In this document: positions 20,930 to 31,801 of the stretch, piece after piece | How positions within the stretch are numbered: the stretch's first letter is position 1 | Layout: every line of letters begins with the position of its first letter | NCBI RefSeq assembly: GCF_028372415.1 | Contig: NC_092875.1 | Coordinates: forward strand, 228,197,136-228,261,135 | Reading direction: 5' to 3' | From: Notamacropus eugenii | Lineage: Eukaryota; Chordata; Mammalia; Diprotodontia; Macropodidae | Length of the DNA: 64,000 nt | Translations under genes and position numbers: made by a program | Notes under the pieces: generated by a model | Database searches by the model: none | The model's input: only the letters and a program-made list of their open reading frames with translations | Told to the model about the DNA's origin: nothing

Positions 20930-21415
20930 GTCAATATATGATCTGATGCTGAGTGAAAGGAGCAGAACCAGGAGAACTTTGTGCACAGCAACGACCACAG
21001 TGTGTGAGAGTTTTTTCTGGTAGACTTGGAATTTCGTAATAACGCGAGAACTTATTAAAAAAAAAAATCCCAGTGGTGGTTTTCTAAGGCAAAATGCCTT
21101 CCACACTCAGAGAAAGAAATATGGAAGTCATTTGCAGAATGTAGCAGATCATGTTTATGTGTGTGTGTTTTTGTGTATCATGTTTTGATTTGTTATATGA
21201 TTTCTTCCATTTACTTTAGTTCGACTACATAGCATGACTATAGTGAAAATGTACTCAATAGGAAAGCATATGTAGAACCTATACAGAATTGTATGCGGTC
21301 ATGGGGAGGGAGGGGGGTAATTGGGGGGTAGGTGTGGGGGGGATAAAATCTTAATTTTATGGCAGTGATTGTAAAACATTAAAAAATAATAATAATTAAA
21401 TTAAATTAAAAAAAG
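20930..21415 (+). mobile_element. 5'-truncated young-looking L1 3' end
   Basis: It runs from 'gatctgatgctgagtgaaagg' through 'gcagaaccaggagaactttg' to the G-rich 3' UTR (21300-21345) and the end 'cttaattttatggcagtgattg' plus an A-rich tail. The same terminus occurs on the minus strand at 58275-58440. Few differences are apparent between the shared parts, suggesting a relatively recent subfamily. Confidence 0.75.
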
Positions 21416-21439
21416 GACTGAGAGTCTGAATAGAAATTG

Positions 21440-21725
21440 AAGCACACTATTTTTCTTCCTTCTTTCTTTCCTTCCTTTCTTTCTCTTCCTTCCTTCCTTT
21501 CTGTGTAGTTCAAGTTTTCTTGCACAAAATGACTAATGTGGAAATATATTTTACATGATTACGCATGTATAACCTCTATTAAATTGCTTACCATCTAGGG
21601 CAGGGGGGAGGGAAAGGAGGAAAGGGGAGAATTTGGAACTCAAAATTTTTTTTAAATGAATGTTAAAGATTATTTTTAAATGTAATTGGAGATAAAGTAT
21701 TACTTTAAAAAAGAAAAAAAAAAGA
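21440..21725 (+). mobile_element. Second L1 3' end (different subfamily)
   Basis: It has a TTCC/TTTC-rich tract, 'cacaaaatgactaatgtggaaatat', 'gcttaccatctagggcagg', a G-rich block, then 'gaatttggaactcaaaa' and 'aaatgaatgttaaag'. This is the older marsupial L1 terminus. Confidence 0.7.
21450..21502. repeat. (TTCC/TTTC)n pyrimidine tract
   Basis: CTTCCTTCTTTCTTTCC-type imperfect tetranucleotides within the L1 3' UTR. Confidence 0.75.
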
Positions 21726-22204
21726 AAAGTCAAGTCAGGGCATGGCTTGCTTGAAGATATGAGTAAGTTCCTCAGACTCCAAGAGTAATCTGTTCCTTGG
21801 TCTCACAAAGTATTTCATGTTTTAAGGTCCTATGTATCAATCTCCTGGGAGAGGATAATAAGAGCAATAGGTTACTGGGCCATATTTTATGCATTTCTCA
21901 GTAATCTTTTTGAGTCTTCTCTGTTTTAAGCAATACTTTTATAATGGAGAAAATAAATAACTGATCTGCTTTATACATTGAATACCTTTCTAGAAGGGAC
22001 CCTCTCTAAGAAACTAGACATGAATCACTCAGAAGTTCTGTTTTAGAATTCTATTAGACAATAGGGTATAATAAGCCAGAGAATTTGATAATTTGATGTA
22101 CAGTTCCCATAGATCTGATCCTAGTTCCCTTGATTCCATAGTCTTGAGCTGTAGGTCTTTATACATATTCTATGACTATGAAGACAAGAAGGGACTCTGA
22201 TCAA

Positions 22205-22370
22205 GACTTGAGGGTCAACACTGGGCAAGACACTTCACTCTATTTCCCTCAGTACCTCATCTGTAAATAACTGTAAGAGAAGGAAATGGCAAACCACTTC
22301 AGTATCTTTGCCAAAAAAACTAACTGGGATCACGGAGTCAGACACAACTGAAACAATTGAACAACAAGAA
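22205..22370 (+). repeat. SINE with RTE/BovB-like tail
   Basis: The head is truncated ('ctgggcaagacacttcac'). The body has 'gagaaggaaatggcaaaccac' and 'cagtatctttgcc', and the tail reads 'ggagtcagacacaactgaaa' then 'acaacaa'. The tail resembles the 3' end of RTE/BovB LINEs, which presumably supply the reverse transcriptase. Confidence 0.75.
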
Positions 22371-22374
22371 GTCA

Positions 22375-23325
22375 TTGCAATCACCTGAAGATTTACAAAT
22401 CACTTTCTTCCCAGCCACCCCCTTGAGGGAGGCAATTCATGTCTTATTCCCACTGAAAGAATTCCAAGTTTGCTGTTCCCCAAGTGCACTTCCACCCACA
22501 CACATACCTCTGAACCTCAGCCAGCTGCTACCAATTTGCCAAGAGGTCAGAGCCAAAGACTGGTACTGCTTAAGGCATGTGTTTCCAAAGAGTGGTAGGT
22601 TGTTTGGTCCCATACTACTCTGGAGGCAGCATAGTGTTTGTCTGACCTTAGTGAGTGTGGGTAGATGAATATAAGGAAGGCTGGAACCTGACTCCTTCCC
22701 AGTCAATCAAAAGGACTCTATCTAGAAAACTCCATTCACTAGAACAAGAATAAATGTTTGGAAACGTTCTCTAGAAAACAGGTTAAAGGGGAAAGGCAGT
22801 AGGGAGTGGGAGTGAGGAGGATTTGGGTTATAGAATTTGTTATCACCAGCACAACATGTCTGCCCGAGAAGGATATGATCATAGTTCCTGATTCCACCAC
22901 AGCCATGATTTTTTTGAGCCGGTTGATTCCCTGTCAAAATCTTTGCTGATCGAAACCAGACTGATTGCACGATGACTGGAATTTCTTCCCTGGAAGTTTT
23001 GTTTGCTTTCAATATAGATGGAAGGGTGGGTGGGAGTTATCTTTTTTTTCAAGGTTTTGTCTGCTCCACATTGATATGATTAATCCACTTAATCTAGTCA
23101 TTTTCATGACCATATTATTGTCTCAGTCTTGAGTCTGTATGAATATTGAAGGTGATAAATTCATTCCTCTTGACGCTATACTCCTGTACTTTCAGGACTT
23201 TATTTGTCATGCCTTAAAAACCTCTTTACCCTGAAAGCTCATTTTATCCTTGCACTTTGGAAGTACTCTCCACTCTCTCCCTTGGTTTGGCTGGTTCATC
23301 ACAGAACATTCATGACCTACCTATC
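22375..23325. other. No recognised repeat or gene
   Basis: Two overlapping frames of about 90-100 codons occur on opposite strands at 22357-22706, with no recognisable domain. Confidence 0.35.
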
Positions 23326-23329
23326 TCTT

Positions 23330-24610
23330 TTTTATTTTATTTTATTTTTAATTTATGGAATAAAACAAGAATTTCCATAATATAGTACAATTTTGAACAA
23401 TGACTGCACATGAAATTGCAAATCTACCATGCAAGACTTACTATTCCTTTCAAATATACAAGAAAGCTATCATCTAAATTTCTTTTTCTTTCTTCCCTCC
23501 CCTTGCCCTAGAGATTACCATTAGACTCAGATAGGTATATATGTGTATGTATATGCATTTATTTATATATGTATACACACATACATACATATATATTTAA
23601 TTATTCTATACATAACTCTATCAAATCTTTCTCTGGATGCAGATAGCATCCTTCATACTATGTCCTTTATAGTTAATTTGGGTGTTTATAAGATTCAAAA
23701 TAACTTATTCACTCAAAGTCATTCTTAAAACAATATTGCTGTTACTGTAATACAATGTTCTCTTGGCTCTGTTCATTTTGCTCTTCGTTATTTCATTCAA
23801 GTCCATCCATGATTTTTCTAAAATCGTTGAACTCATCATTTCCTACAGCACAGCAGCATTTCATCACAATCACATACAACAATTTGTTCATCAGTTCCCC
23901 AATTGATGAGCATCCCTGCAATTTCCAGTTCTTTGCCACCGCAAAGGCAGGTGCCATAAACATTCTAGAACATAGAAGTTCTTTTCACCTTTCCCTAATT
24001 TTCTTTGGAAATAGACCAAGCAGTGGTATTGCTAGTTCAAAGGGAATAGGTATTTTAATATCTCTTTAGTCAAAATTTCAGACTGCTCTCCACAGTGGTT
24101 GGACTGCTCTACTATTCTACTGACAGGGAATTACTATCCCAATTTTTCTGTATCCTCTACAACATGACTTTCCCCTTCTATCATTTTAGCCAATCTGGTA
24201 AGCATAAAATGATATCTCAAGGTTGTTTTAATTTTCATTTCTCTAATCAATAATGATTTAGAGCACTTTTCATATGACTATAAATTGTTTTGATTTCTTC
24301 ATTGGAAAACTGCTTGTTTATATTCTTATTTATGTATTTCAGATGTGAGACCTTTATCTGATAAACTGTCTATAAAAATTTTCTCCCAATTTTCTGTTTT
24401 CCTTCTGATCTTGGCTACCTTTGTTTTATTTGTACAAAACCTTTTAATTTCACATAATTAAAATTACCTATTCTGCACCTAACTTTTCATTTTATCTTAT
24501 TTATTCGTAAATTGTTCAGCTATCCATAAGTCTGATAAGAAATATGTTCTGTGTTCTTCTAATTTTCTTGTAAAAAGTTCTCTTTATATCTTTATATCTT
24601 CATATCATAT
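23330..24610 (-). mobile_element. L1 3' third, antisense
   Basis: Read on the minus strand this is the L1 ORF2 C-terminal region and 3' UTR. Plus-strand marker words include 'ttccccaattgatgagcatcc', 'aatttccagttctttgcc', 'ctccacagtggttgga', 'ttagagcacttttcatatgac' and 'gtacaaaaccttttaatttc'. It is frame-broken throughout. A TA/CA-rich tract (23535-23600) lies in it. Confidence 0.75.
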
Positions 24611-24757
24611 AGTGGTTTGTACTCTGCATTGTGACCTACTTATTTCTAACTCTTAGAAACAGAGGTCTTTGGGTTCCAGTTTTTCTGGAATCAGACCCTG
24701 CTATGAATGGAAATGATTGAAAATAATTCTGGCTCAGAATAAGTGAATATTCTAGAT

Positions 24758-24978
24758 CAGAAGTGTCAAACAGGTGGCCCACGGCTGCATATAGCTTATA
24801 AAACTTTTTAGGGCAGCCTGAATCACATTAAAATGTAATCCCAATTAATTTTAGTGTGTTGATTTATCGATGAAAAAGGAATATATAAACGTATTATTTT
24901 CTAAGTCAATATGCAGTCCATAGGAATCCTTATGTAGGATTGAGCAGTCCCCATTTTCATTTGAGTTTAATACCACTG
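24758..24978. mobile_element. hAT-type MITE with 8-bp TSD
   Basis: Terminal inverted repeats CAGAAGTGTCAAAC and GTTTAATACCACTG (imperfect) bound a 221-bp AT-rich element. The flanks are ttctagat (24750-24757) and atctagat (24979-24986), matching at 7 of 8 bases. CAG..CTG termini and an 8-bp duplication are the signature of the hAT superfamily. No transposase frame is present. Confidence 0.75.
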
Positions 24979-25178
24979 ATCTAGATACCTTATGTCACTC
25001 CTGTGATAGCTGATGTAATTGACAGGGACCCACTTAACCCAGCACAGTGACCTAAAGATGAAATCCCACTCAGGTCTAAGTGCAGAAACATAACATAATC
25101 AGTCAAAATATAATCTGTTTTCACTTCTTCCAGCTGTAGTGAGGATTAGCAGGATGGCACTACATATTTCATAACTGA

Positions 25179-25425
25179 GACATCTAGGTGGCAGAGGAGA
25201 CAGAGTGCCAAGCTTAGAGTCTGAAAGATTCAAGGTCAAATTTGACCTCATATGCTTACTACCTGTTTGACCCTGGGCAAGTCACTTAACCCTGTTTGCC
25301 TCAGTTTCCTCATCTGTAAAATGTGCTGGAGAGAAGGAAATAGCAAAGCACTCCGGTATCTTTGCCAGGAAAACCTCAAAAGGGACTGTGGAGTCAGACA
25401 CAACTGAAAAATGACTAATCAACAA
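25179..25425 (+). repeat. SINE with RTE/BovB-like tail, full length
   Basis: The head is 'catctaggtggcagagg', followed by 'gaccctgggcaagtcacttaa', 'gtttgcctcagtttcctcatc', 'ctggagagaaggaaatagc', and the tail 'gtggagtcagacacaactga'. It is a tRNA-derived head fused to an RTE-type tail. Confidence 0.8.
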
Positions 25426-25784
25426 TACTGCATAATTTAGCTATAGTGGGGTATTTTTGTGTAGTACAGTGTAGAATTTTACACTTATCTACCATGGATG
25501 TGTTTGTAATCAAGACAGATTATGAAGGACAAGCTAGGAAACTACTAAAAGTAATGGAAAACTAAGACAAAAATTGAAACATACTTTAAACAGAAGCTGG
25601 CTACAGTACTTCCAGTATTGTCAGATGCAATTTTTTAGAAGCGCTATATGCAGCATCTAGCAATTATTTCCAGTGGTATACTGAAATAGAGCTCCAACTC
25701 CAGGATCAAGGAAATGTTCAGTGTAGTTGAATCAGAGAAGCTGTCCCCACTCCCCAAGTATTTGATTCTGAGATCATCCTATTT

Positions 25785-25986
25785 CAGGGGTGGGGAACCT
25801 GCAGCCTTGAGGCCACCCATGACCTTCTAGGTCCTTGGATATGGCCTTTGACTGAGTCCAAATTTTACAGAACAAATCCTTTGAAGAATAGGATTTTTTC
25901 TGTGAAGTTTGGATTCAGTCAAAGAGCAACACTTGAGCACCTAGAGGGCCACATGTGACCTTGCGACTGCAAATTCCCTACCTCTG
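25785..25986. mobile_element. Palindromic hAT MITE with perfect 8-bp TSD
   Basis: It starts CAGGGGTGGGGAACCTGC and ends GCAAATTCCCTACCTCTG, and almost its whole 202-bp length is one inverted repeat centred near 25880. It is flanked by a perfect 8-bp duplication, tcctattt (25777-25784 and 25987-25994). This copy defines the ends of the family also seen at 12192 and 17276. It has no coding capacity. A transcript would fold into a long hairpin. Confidence 0.8.
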
Positions 25987-26009
25987 TCCTATTTCTTGGA
26001 GTTACAATC

Positions 26010-26275
26010 GAGGCTCTCCAGATCTGCTTAATGATCAGGCCAGAGATGGGAGGAAGCAATCCTGCAAAACTTGGACCTGAGAGAAACAGTTCCTCCAATC
26101 CTGGCTTTGTCCAGGCAGATCCCTAGTGTTGGGTGCTAAAAACCAAGAAATTACAATTCTTCCATGACTTGTATGCAGCTCTGTTTCACTTTCATCCAAT
26201 TCACCCACAAGTCAAGACATCACTCATGATGTGATTGCCTCTCTTCAAAAATAAAGGACAAAAAAAACTACATGT
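26010..26275 (+). repeat. Interspersed repeat, family not named
   Basis: It has 'acctgagagaaacagttcctcc', 'cctggctttgtccaggcagatc', 'cttccatgacttgtatgcagc' and an end 'tgtgattgcctctcttcaaaaa' plus 'aaaggac'. I recall this word order as a recurrent marsupial interspersed sequence, but I cannot name the family. Confidence 0.4.
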
Positions 26276-26279
26276 TTAT

Positions 26280-27560
26280 ATGTAGAATGTAAGTTTCTTG
26301 AGAGTAGGACTGTTTTACTTTGGTGTTTATACTCCTCACACTCTCTCCTGGTTTTATCTTACCTGTCTGACCACTCCTCTGTCTCCTTTGCTGAATCCTC
26401 TTCCAAATCATACCCTCTAACCATAGTTATATCTCAGGGTTCAGTACTGGACCCTTTTCCCTTCATCCTCTATACTACTTCACTTGGCAATCTCATCAGC
26501 TCCCATGGATTTGATTCTCAAATATACCTATTCTGCCCCAAAATTTCTGCTGACTTCCAATATTGCACATTCAACTTGCCTTTCAGACCTCTTGAAGTGA
26601 TGTCCAGTAGGCATCTTAAACTCAACATATCCAAAACTGAATTTATTTTCTATATTCCTAAACCTACCCACCTTCACCTTCCCTATTAGAACACCATCCT
26701 TCCTATTTCTCATGCTTACAGCTTTCCAGTCATCCCAGGACTCCTCACCGTCTTTCAGTTCCCATATCCAATATGTTGCTAAAGCCTTCTGATTTAACCT
26801 TTGCCACATCTCTCAAATATGCCTCCTTCTCTCTTTTGGCCCTGACACAACTCTGATGCAGACCCTCATCACCATGCCTAGACTATTGTAATAGCCTGCT
26901 GGTAGTTCTGCTTCCTCACGTCTCTCCCCATTCTGTTCCATTCTTCCAGCCACTAAAATTATTTTCCTACAATGCAGGTCCAAGTATGTCACACTCACCC
27001 TACTCAATAAACTCCAGTGGTTCCCTATAGCCTCCAGGATCAAATACAAAATATTCTTTTTGGCATTCAAAGCCCTTCATAACCTAATCCCCTCCTAACT
27101 TTCCAGTCTTCTTACACAGTACTCCCCATACCACTTGCTTTTCTATCCAGTGGCATTAAGCTCCTTGATGTTCCACAAATAAGACACTCCATCTCTCCAG
27201 TCCAGACATTTTTATCTGGTTGGTCCTCACACCTGCAGTGCTCTCCTTCCTCTGCTTTGACTATTGACCTCCCTGGCTTCCTTTAAGTTCCAAATAAAAT
27301 CCCTTCTTTTGTTCAAACCTTCTGCAACTCTTCTCAATTCTAGTACCTCCCCCACTGTAAATTATTTCCTATTTATCCTTTATATAGTTTGCTTTGGATA
27401 TATTTGTTTGCATATGGAATTCTCCTTCATCCATTAGATTGTGAGTTCCTTGTTAGAGACTATCTTTTGTCTCTTTTTGTATCCTTAGCACTTAGCACAG
27501 TTCTTGGCACATAGTAGGTACTTAATAAAAGTTTATTGATTGATTGAATAAATGTTTGTT
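26280..27560 (+). mobile_element. L2 LINE, 1.2 kb, sense
   Basis: This is the best L2 copy in the window. Ordered landmarks: 'catcaccatgcctagactattg', 'agcctgctggtagttctgc', 'ctactcaataaactccagtgg', 'ctccaggatcaaatacaaaa', 'cctaactttccagtcttctta', 'ctccctggcttcctttaagtt', 'tagattgtgagttccttg' and the terminus 'cttggcacatagtaggtac'. Position 26280-26330 holds a separate scrap of the same 3' end. The ORF is broken in all frames. Confidence 0.75.
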
Positions 27561-27564
27561 AATT

Positions 27565-28890
27565 AATTGATTAGAAGAGATGGTGATACATGAATTTATG
27601 GCATTACTGGCACATACATGAGTCAGAATGGGGCCCAATGGGGTCCAGCCCAGACAATATGAGCCACTTCTTTACATTTGTAAAGAACACAGTTGAGGAA
27701 AGCCATAAAAGCCACCATAAAAACTGAAGCTTTGGGGGGAAAGTTGAATAAGGGGGGAAAAAAAGCTTATTCCCTCTAATATATCTTTGTATCTTACATT
27801 GAGATCCAAGTCACTGACTCTGAATCTCTCACTTCTACATTCAGTTTTCCTCCTTGTTTCAGACTTTGGGAATTCAGCACTGCCGAAACCTTGGATACAA
27901 ATCAGCTTGCTCACCTTCCAATTAATAACTCTGCCCTGTCCCTATGGAAAGGGAAAATGTCTTTGCCCTCCCCTTACATTTACTTAATCTCTAGCGTGTG
28001 ACAAATGACAGACTTCAGATGGGAAAGAACAGTCTACCTAGGTTATTTATGCTAGTCTCTATGACTAGCAAATGAAACATCTGGAAAACACTTTTTTGCT
28101 CATTTATTATCCCCTTTAACTGTGGATCCCCAAAGTCCAAACCCCATCTTTCTTATGATAGGTGTTTCAAAATCATTCTCAGGATGACATTCTCAATCCC
28201 TTTTCTTCTACTGAAAGATAGTTACCTCACTCCTTTTAAAATTTTCCTTGAAAAATATTTTCAGTGTCTTAAATTAGTATAATCAAAATATGCTAATACA
28301 TATACCTCTAAGGAGCTCTGAAACCTTTAAAAAGCCTTTTCTCAATTTCCCATCAAAATATCCCATGGAGACCCCCCACCTAGAATTACTGTTATTTCTC
28401 AAATATGAATTCTATTTACCTTTTTTAATCCCCATCACAGTCAGAAACTCATTCAGTTCTTTATGTTTTCCTCTGAGTTCCTAGCAATGTTGAATAAGAT
28501 TCTGAGAGGAGAAAAATCACTTCTTAAATATTTGGTCTGAAAATATAACCACAGAAAAGCTGAAAAGTATTATTTGCATAGAAGCATTCTTTTATTTAAA
28601 AAATAATTTTCAATGATGGCCACCTCAGATTAGCCTGTTTATTGTAATGACTCCTTTCCTAGTTTGAGGTAGCCTGTGAAACAGAATCTCTTCTGAGGGT
28701 GGGTGAGATGAATAATTTTCTCTGGAATAAGCTGAATCATTTGGGAGCATAATATACTGCGTATTTAAAAGCATAGTACCCACACAAAATTTCTCCTTTT
28801 AAAATGTGTTCTCTACCAAAAAATAAGCATATCATGTATGACTTTAAGAGATCCTCCTTTTAAAGAACCTTTAGTTCTTTCATATTTGTT
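27565..28890. other. No recognised repeat or gene
   Basis: Apparently unique AT-rich DNA with only short frames. Confidence 0.4.
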
Positions 28891-28893
28891 TCA

Positions 28894-28895
<2 letters not shown>

Positions 28896-28961
<66 letters not shown>
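28896..28961. repeat. (TG)33 microsatellite
   Basis: Uninterrupted TG dinucleotides, the longest perfect dinucleotide run in the window and likely length-polymorphic. Confidence 0.97.
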
Positions 28962-28964
<3 letters not shown>

Positions 28965-29074
28965 TTGATACCATCCCCGCAAATAGTCACTTAACTAAGA
29001 CAAGTAGTAAAGAAGCCAGGGAGTTGAAAAGTAATTTCATTGACTTATATATGTCCCATTAAAGAGAGTAGAAT

Positions 29075-29150
29075 ATGGATAAAGAGCTAATCTTGGAGTC
29101 TGAAAGACCTGAGTTCCAGTCCTACCTTGGCATATGCATCTCAATCCCCA
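29075..29150 (+). repeat. MIR/MAR1-type SINE fragment
   Basis: 'aagagctaatcttggagtctgaaagacctgagttccagtc' is the tRNA-like head region. Confidence 0.5.
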
Positions 29151-29824
29151 CATCGTTATATTATTTTCTTAAGTAAGATTTTTCTCCTCAAAATTAATCT
29201 GAAAAATGCATGGGGTTTTTTAAGACCTTTATGTCTTTTTTAAGTATTGCCTTCCAAAGTACACCATATGTTAAAATTCCAAACACAAAGCTACTTCAAA
29301 GACTATCTCTGTTGTGGACATTCAGATCCTGACAGCACAGAGAACCAATAAACTGTGCTAAGGTTAAAATACGTTAAACAGAAGGTTACATAGCTGGAAC
29401 TACTTCCTTCTCTTCCCAGCTTGAATGGAATTTCCCAAATACTCATTTATCCCTGGCTAGAGGCATGTATGTGTATGCACATATGTGTGTGGACACACTC
29501 ATGGCTTCTACTATTTTTTCTTCCCTATTTGCTCTTTCCTCAATCTGAACATTTCCTACAATAATGCAATTCGAAATCCATTCATCCCAGCCTGTCCTGG
29601 GAACTTACCACTTTTATTTATGCCTTCCCATAAATGTGCCACAGGAGTTTCATCCAAATGTCTGCTTGATATCAGTGATACTTTTTCCTTCCAAGATTTT
29701 CTTTCCCAAACTCTCAAACCATCCTCAGATTATCCCAATCAAATAATTCCTCTAAATACTGTTTCAACCAATACCAGTTACCTCTGTAGGTGGCCATCTA
29801 TTATATTGGATTAGAATTATGGTG

Positions 29825-29945
29825 TGATGACAGTGGAATCACAGAACAGAGTTTGAATTCCAGTTCTGTCATTTACCACTGCCTTAAGTAAGACACTTTA
29901 CTTCCTATGGGCACAATTTTCTCTTTTATTCAATAAAAAATTTGA
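29825..29945 (+). repeat. MIR-type SINE fragment, sense
   Basis: 'agagtttgaattccagttctgtcatttaccactgcc' followed by 'taagtaagacactttac'. Confidence 0.55.
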
Positions 29946-29947
29946 AA

Positions 29948-30045
29948 AGAGCAATCACCAAGTATTTATTAAGTACCTACTATGTGCTAAATATTAGGAA
30001 AACAAACACAATTAATAAAATAGTCTCTGAACACGAGAAGTTTGT
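29948..30045 (-). repeat. L2/CORE-SINE 3' tail, antisense
   Basis: 'agtatttattaagtacctactatgtgctaaatat' is the antisense L2-type tail. Confidence 0.55.
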
Positions 30046-30229
30046 AGGAGCTGTAAAACCACTATAAGGTTTGAGGTTTTAAGTCTAAACTCCTATGATA
30101 AATTATGAAGTGCAGATCATGGACTAGGAAGAGACCTTAGGAGATTAGATCATCTATTGCATAATGTGACGATCTCTGCACATTCCTTCCAAATACACCC
30201 TCAAGAGATTTGTCTTGCCACTTGAGATT

Positions 30230-30725
30230 CCTACCATTGATGTTCAATTTTAAGTTAAGTATTGTCTACACGATAAAATGTTAATAGATTCTATGAAAGG
30301 ATTAACACATTAATATATTAAGAGCAGTGAATGCCTTATTAATGTGTCAGGAGGGTGAAGGGGTAGGTGCAGGCAGTCTCTCTAACACACCTTCCTGCTG
30401 TTACCAATGCCCCCCAGCAAAGGCTTTTCTCAGACCCTTCCCTTTAGCTCAGTCACCTGCTATTCCTACCTTCCCAATGACCATTCTCAAGTCCATGTTC
30501 TATTTTAGGTTAAGGTATTGTCTACACAGTCAAATGTTAATAAATTCCACCAGAGGAACAACACATTACCATATTAATAGTAATGAATGCCTTATTAATG
30601 TATCAGGAGGATGAATGCGTAGGTGGGGGCTGTCTCTTTAGCACTGCCTTCTTGCTACCACCCCCCAAAGACCTTTCTGAGACCTTTCTCTTTGATTCAG
30701 TCTCCATTATCACTCTGAATAGGCC
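30230..30725. repeat. Direct tandem duplication, about 255-bp unit, two copies
   Basis: Copy 1 starts near 30242 and copy 2 near 30497. Shared words in order are 'attgtctacac', 'aaatgttaata', 'gaatgccttattaatgt', 'tcaggagg', 'gtaggtg', 'gtctct' and 'cagaccctt' / 'gagacctt'. Many substitutions and small indels separate the copies, so the duplication is old. I do not recognise the unit as a transposon. Both copies begin a similar short frame by descent, which is not evidence of coding. Confidence 0.75.
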
Positions 30726-30951
30726 CTGGAAAAGAACAGCCCATGTTACCACTAATTATATCATGTCATAGCATGATGAAAATGAGAAAATTTACTTAAA
30801 ATAGCAAGCATTGCTATTTTTTGTTTTAAACTAGCTCATCTTCAAGTATTGCCAAAATCTATGACCCCAAACAAATCCCCTTCCCTCCTCCTTGCCCTTA
30901 GGGATGGAGGATTCTGAAGCCAAGCAGGCCTAACACAAGGTTACTCTATAC

Positions 30952-31158
30952 ATGGATACTACTCTACACAACTACACATATTGGGAAAACAATTTGCCCA
31001 TTGCCACAGGAACACTACATCCTGAAGATATGAAAACTACTCCTGCTCTCCACAGGGACATGTATCAGGAGGTCCAGAGGGGCATGGACTTTATTCAGTC
31101 TGCAAACAAGGCATCAGAAAGAGTGTTGAAATCTCTTGGTTCTACACTGGTGATATAA
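30952..31158 (+). other. Uncharacterised 68-codon frame
   Basis: The frame has a fairly even amino-acid composition and a possible amphipathic stretch (EVQRGMDFIQSANKASERV). I recognise no domain, and there is no exon structure or neighbour that supports expression. It could be part of a processed pseudogene or chance. Confidence 0.12.
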
Positions 31159-31159
31159 C

Positions 31160-31795
31160 ATCAGATCTCAATAGAAAGGTGGGAAATATCTTAAAGTCCA
31201 GCAAACCCCCACTTCCTCAAGTTCTCTCTCTTCTCAGTGTACTTTTTGACATCTTGGCATGTCTCTCTCATGACTTGAGCTCATCCAATCAGAGTCAAGG
31301 ACTGTATCATCACTTGCTATGCCCCGAAAAACTTAGGAACTCTGTTTAATGCAATGACCATTTATGATTATGGTAACTCATAATGGTATCCACTCAGAGG
31401 TATGGTGGTAAATATTTAACAATCAGGTTTCTGAATAAAATGTGCATGTCTAATTTTTCATTTTAATTTGTATGATTAACATTTTTCTCCATCATTTTCT
31501 TGTGTCTAGACAATCAACAAAACAGCAAATGAAGCCCCAATTTGTAGCCATTGCAAATTTCCAAGGTGTAAATACTTATACTGAAAATTTAACAACAGGC
31601 TTTCATGGACCAATACAAGCTGCCACAGATAGATTAAATATATAAATATATATATATATATACGCACATATACATGACGTGACTAATTGAAGAATTTTAT
31701 TGTTTCACTATGTATATTTATTATAAGGTATCTTTTTTTTCTTTTTTAAGAGCTAGGGAAAGGGTGTAGGAGATGGAGAGAATGAGAAAGATGTT
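31160..31795. other. No recognised repeat or gene
   Basis: AT-rich unique DNA with a short TA tract at 31637-31665. Confidence 0.4.
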
Positions 31796-31801
31796 TGTTA
31801 A

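Noticed and set aside
20930..21430. Target duplication around the L1 at 20930-21415
   Set aside because: A-rich words on both sides give ambiguous partial matches, so no confident duplication can be defined.
28896..28961. CRISPR-like or other spaced repeat array
   Set aside because: It is a pure dinucleotide run. No repeat-spacer pattern exists anywhere in the window, which is in any case eukaryotic.
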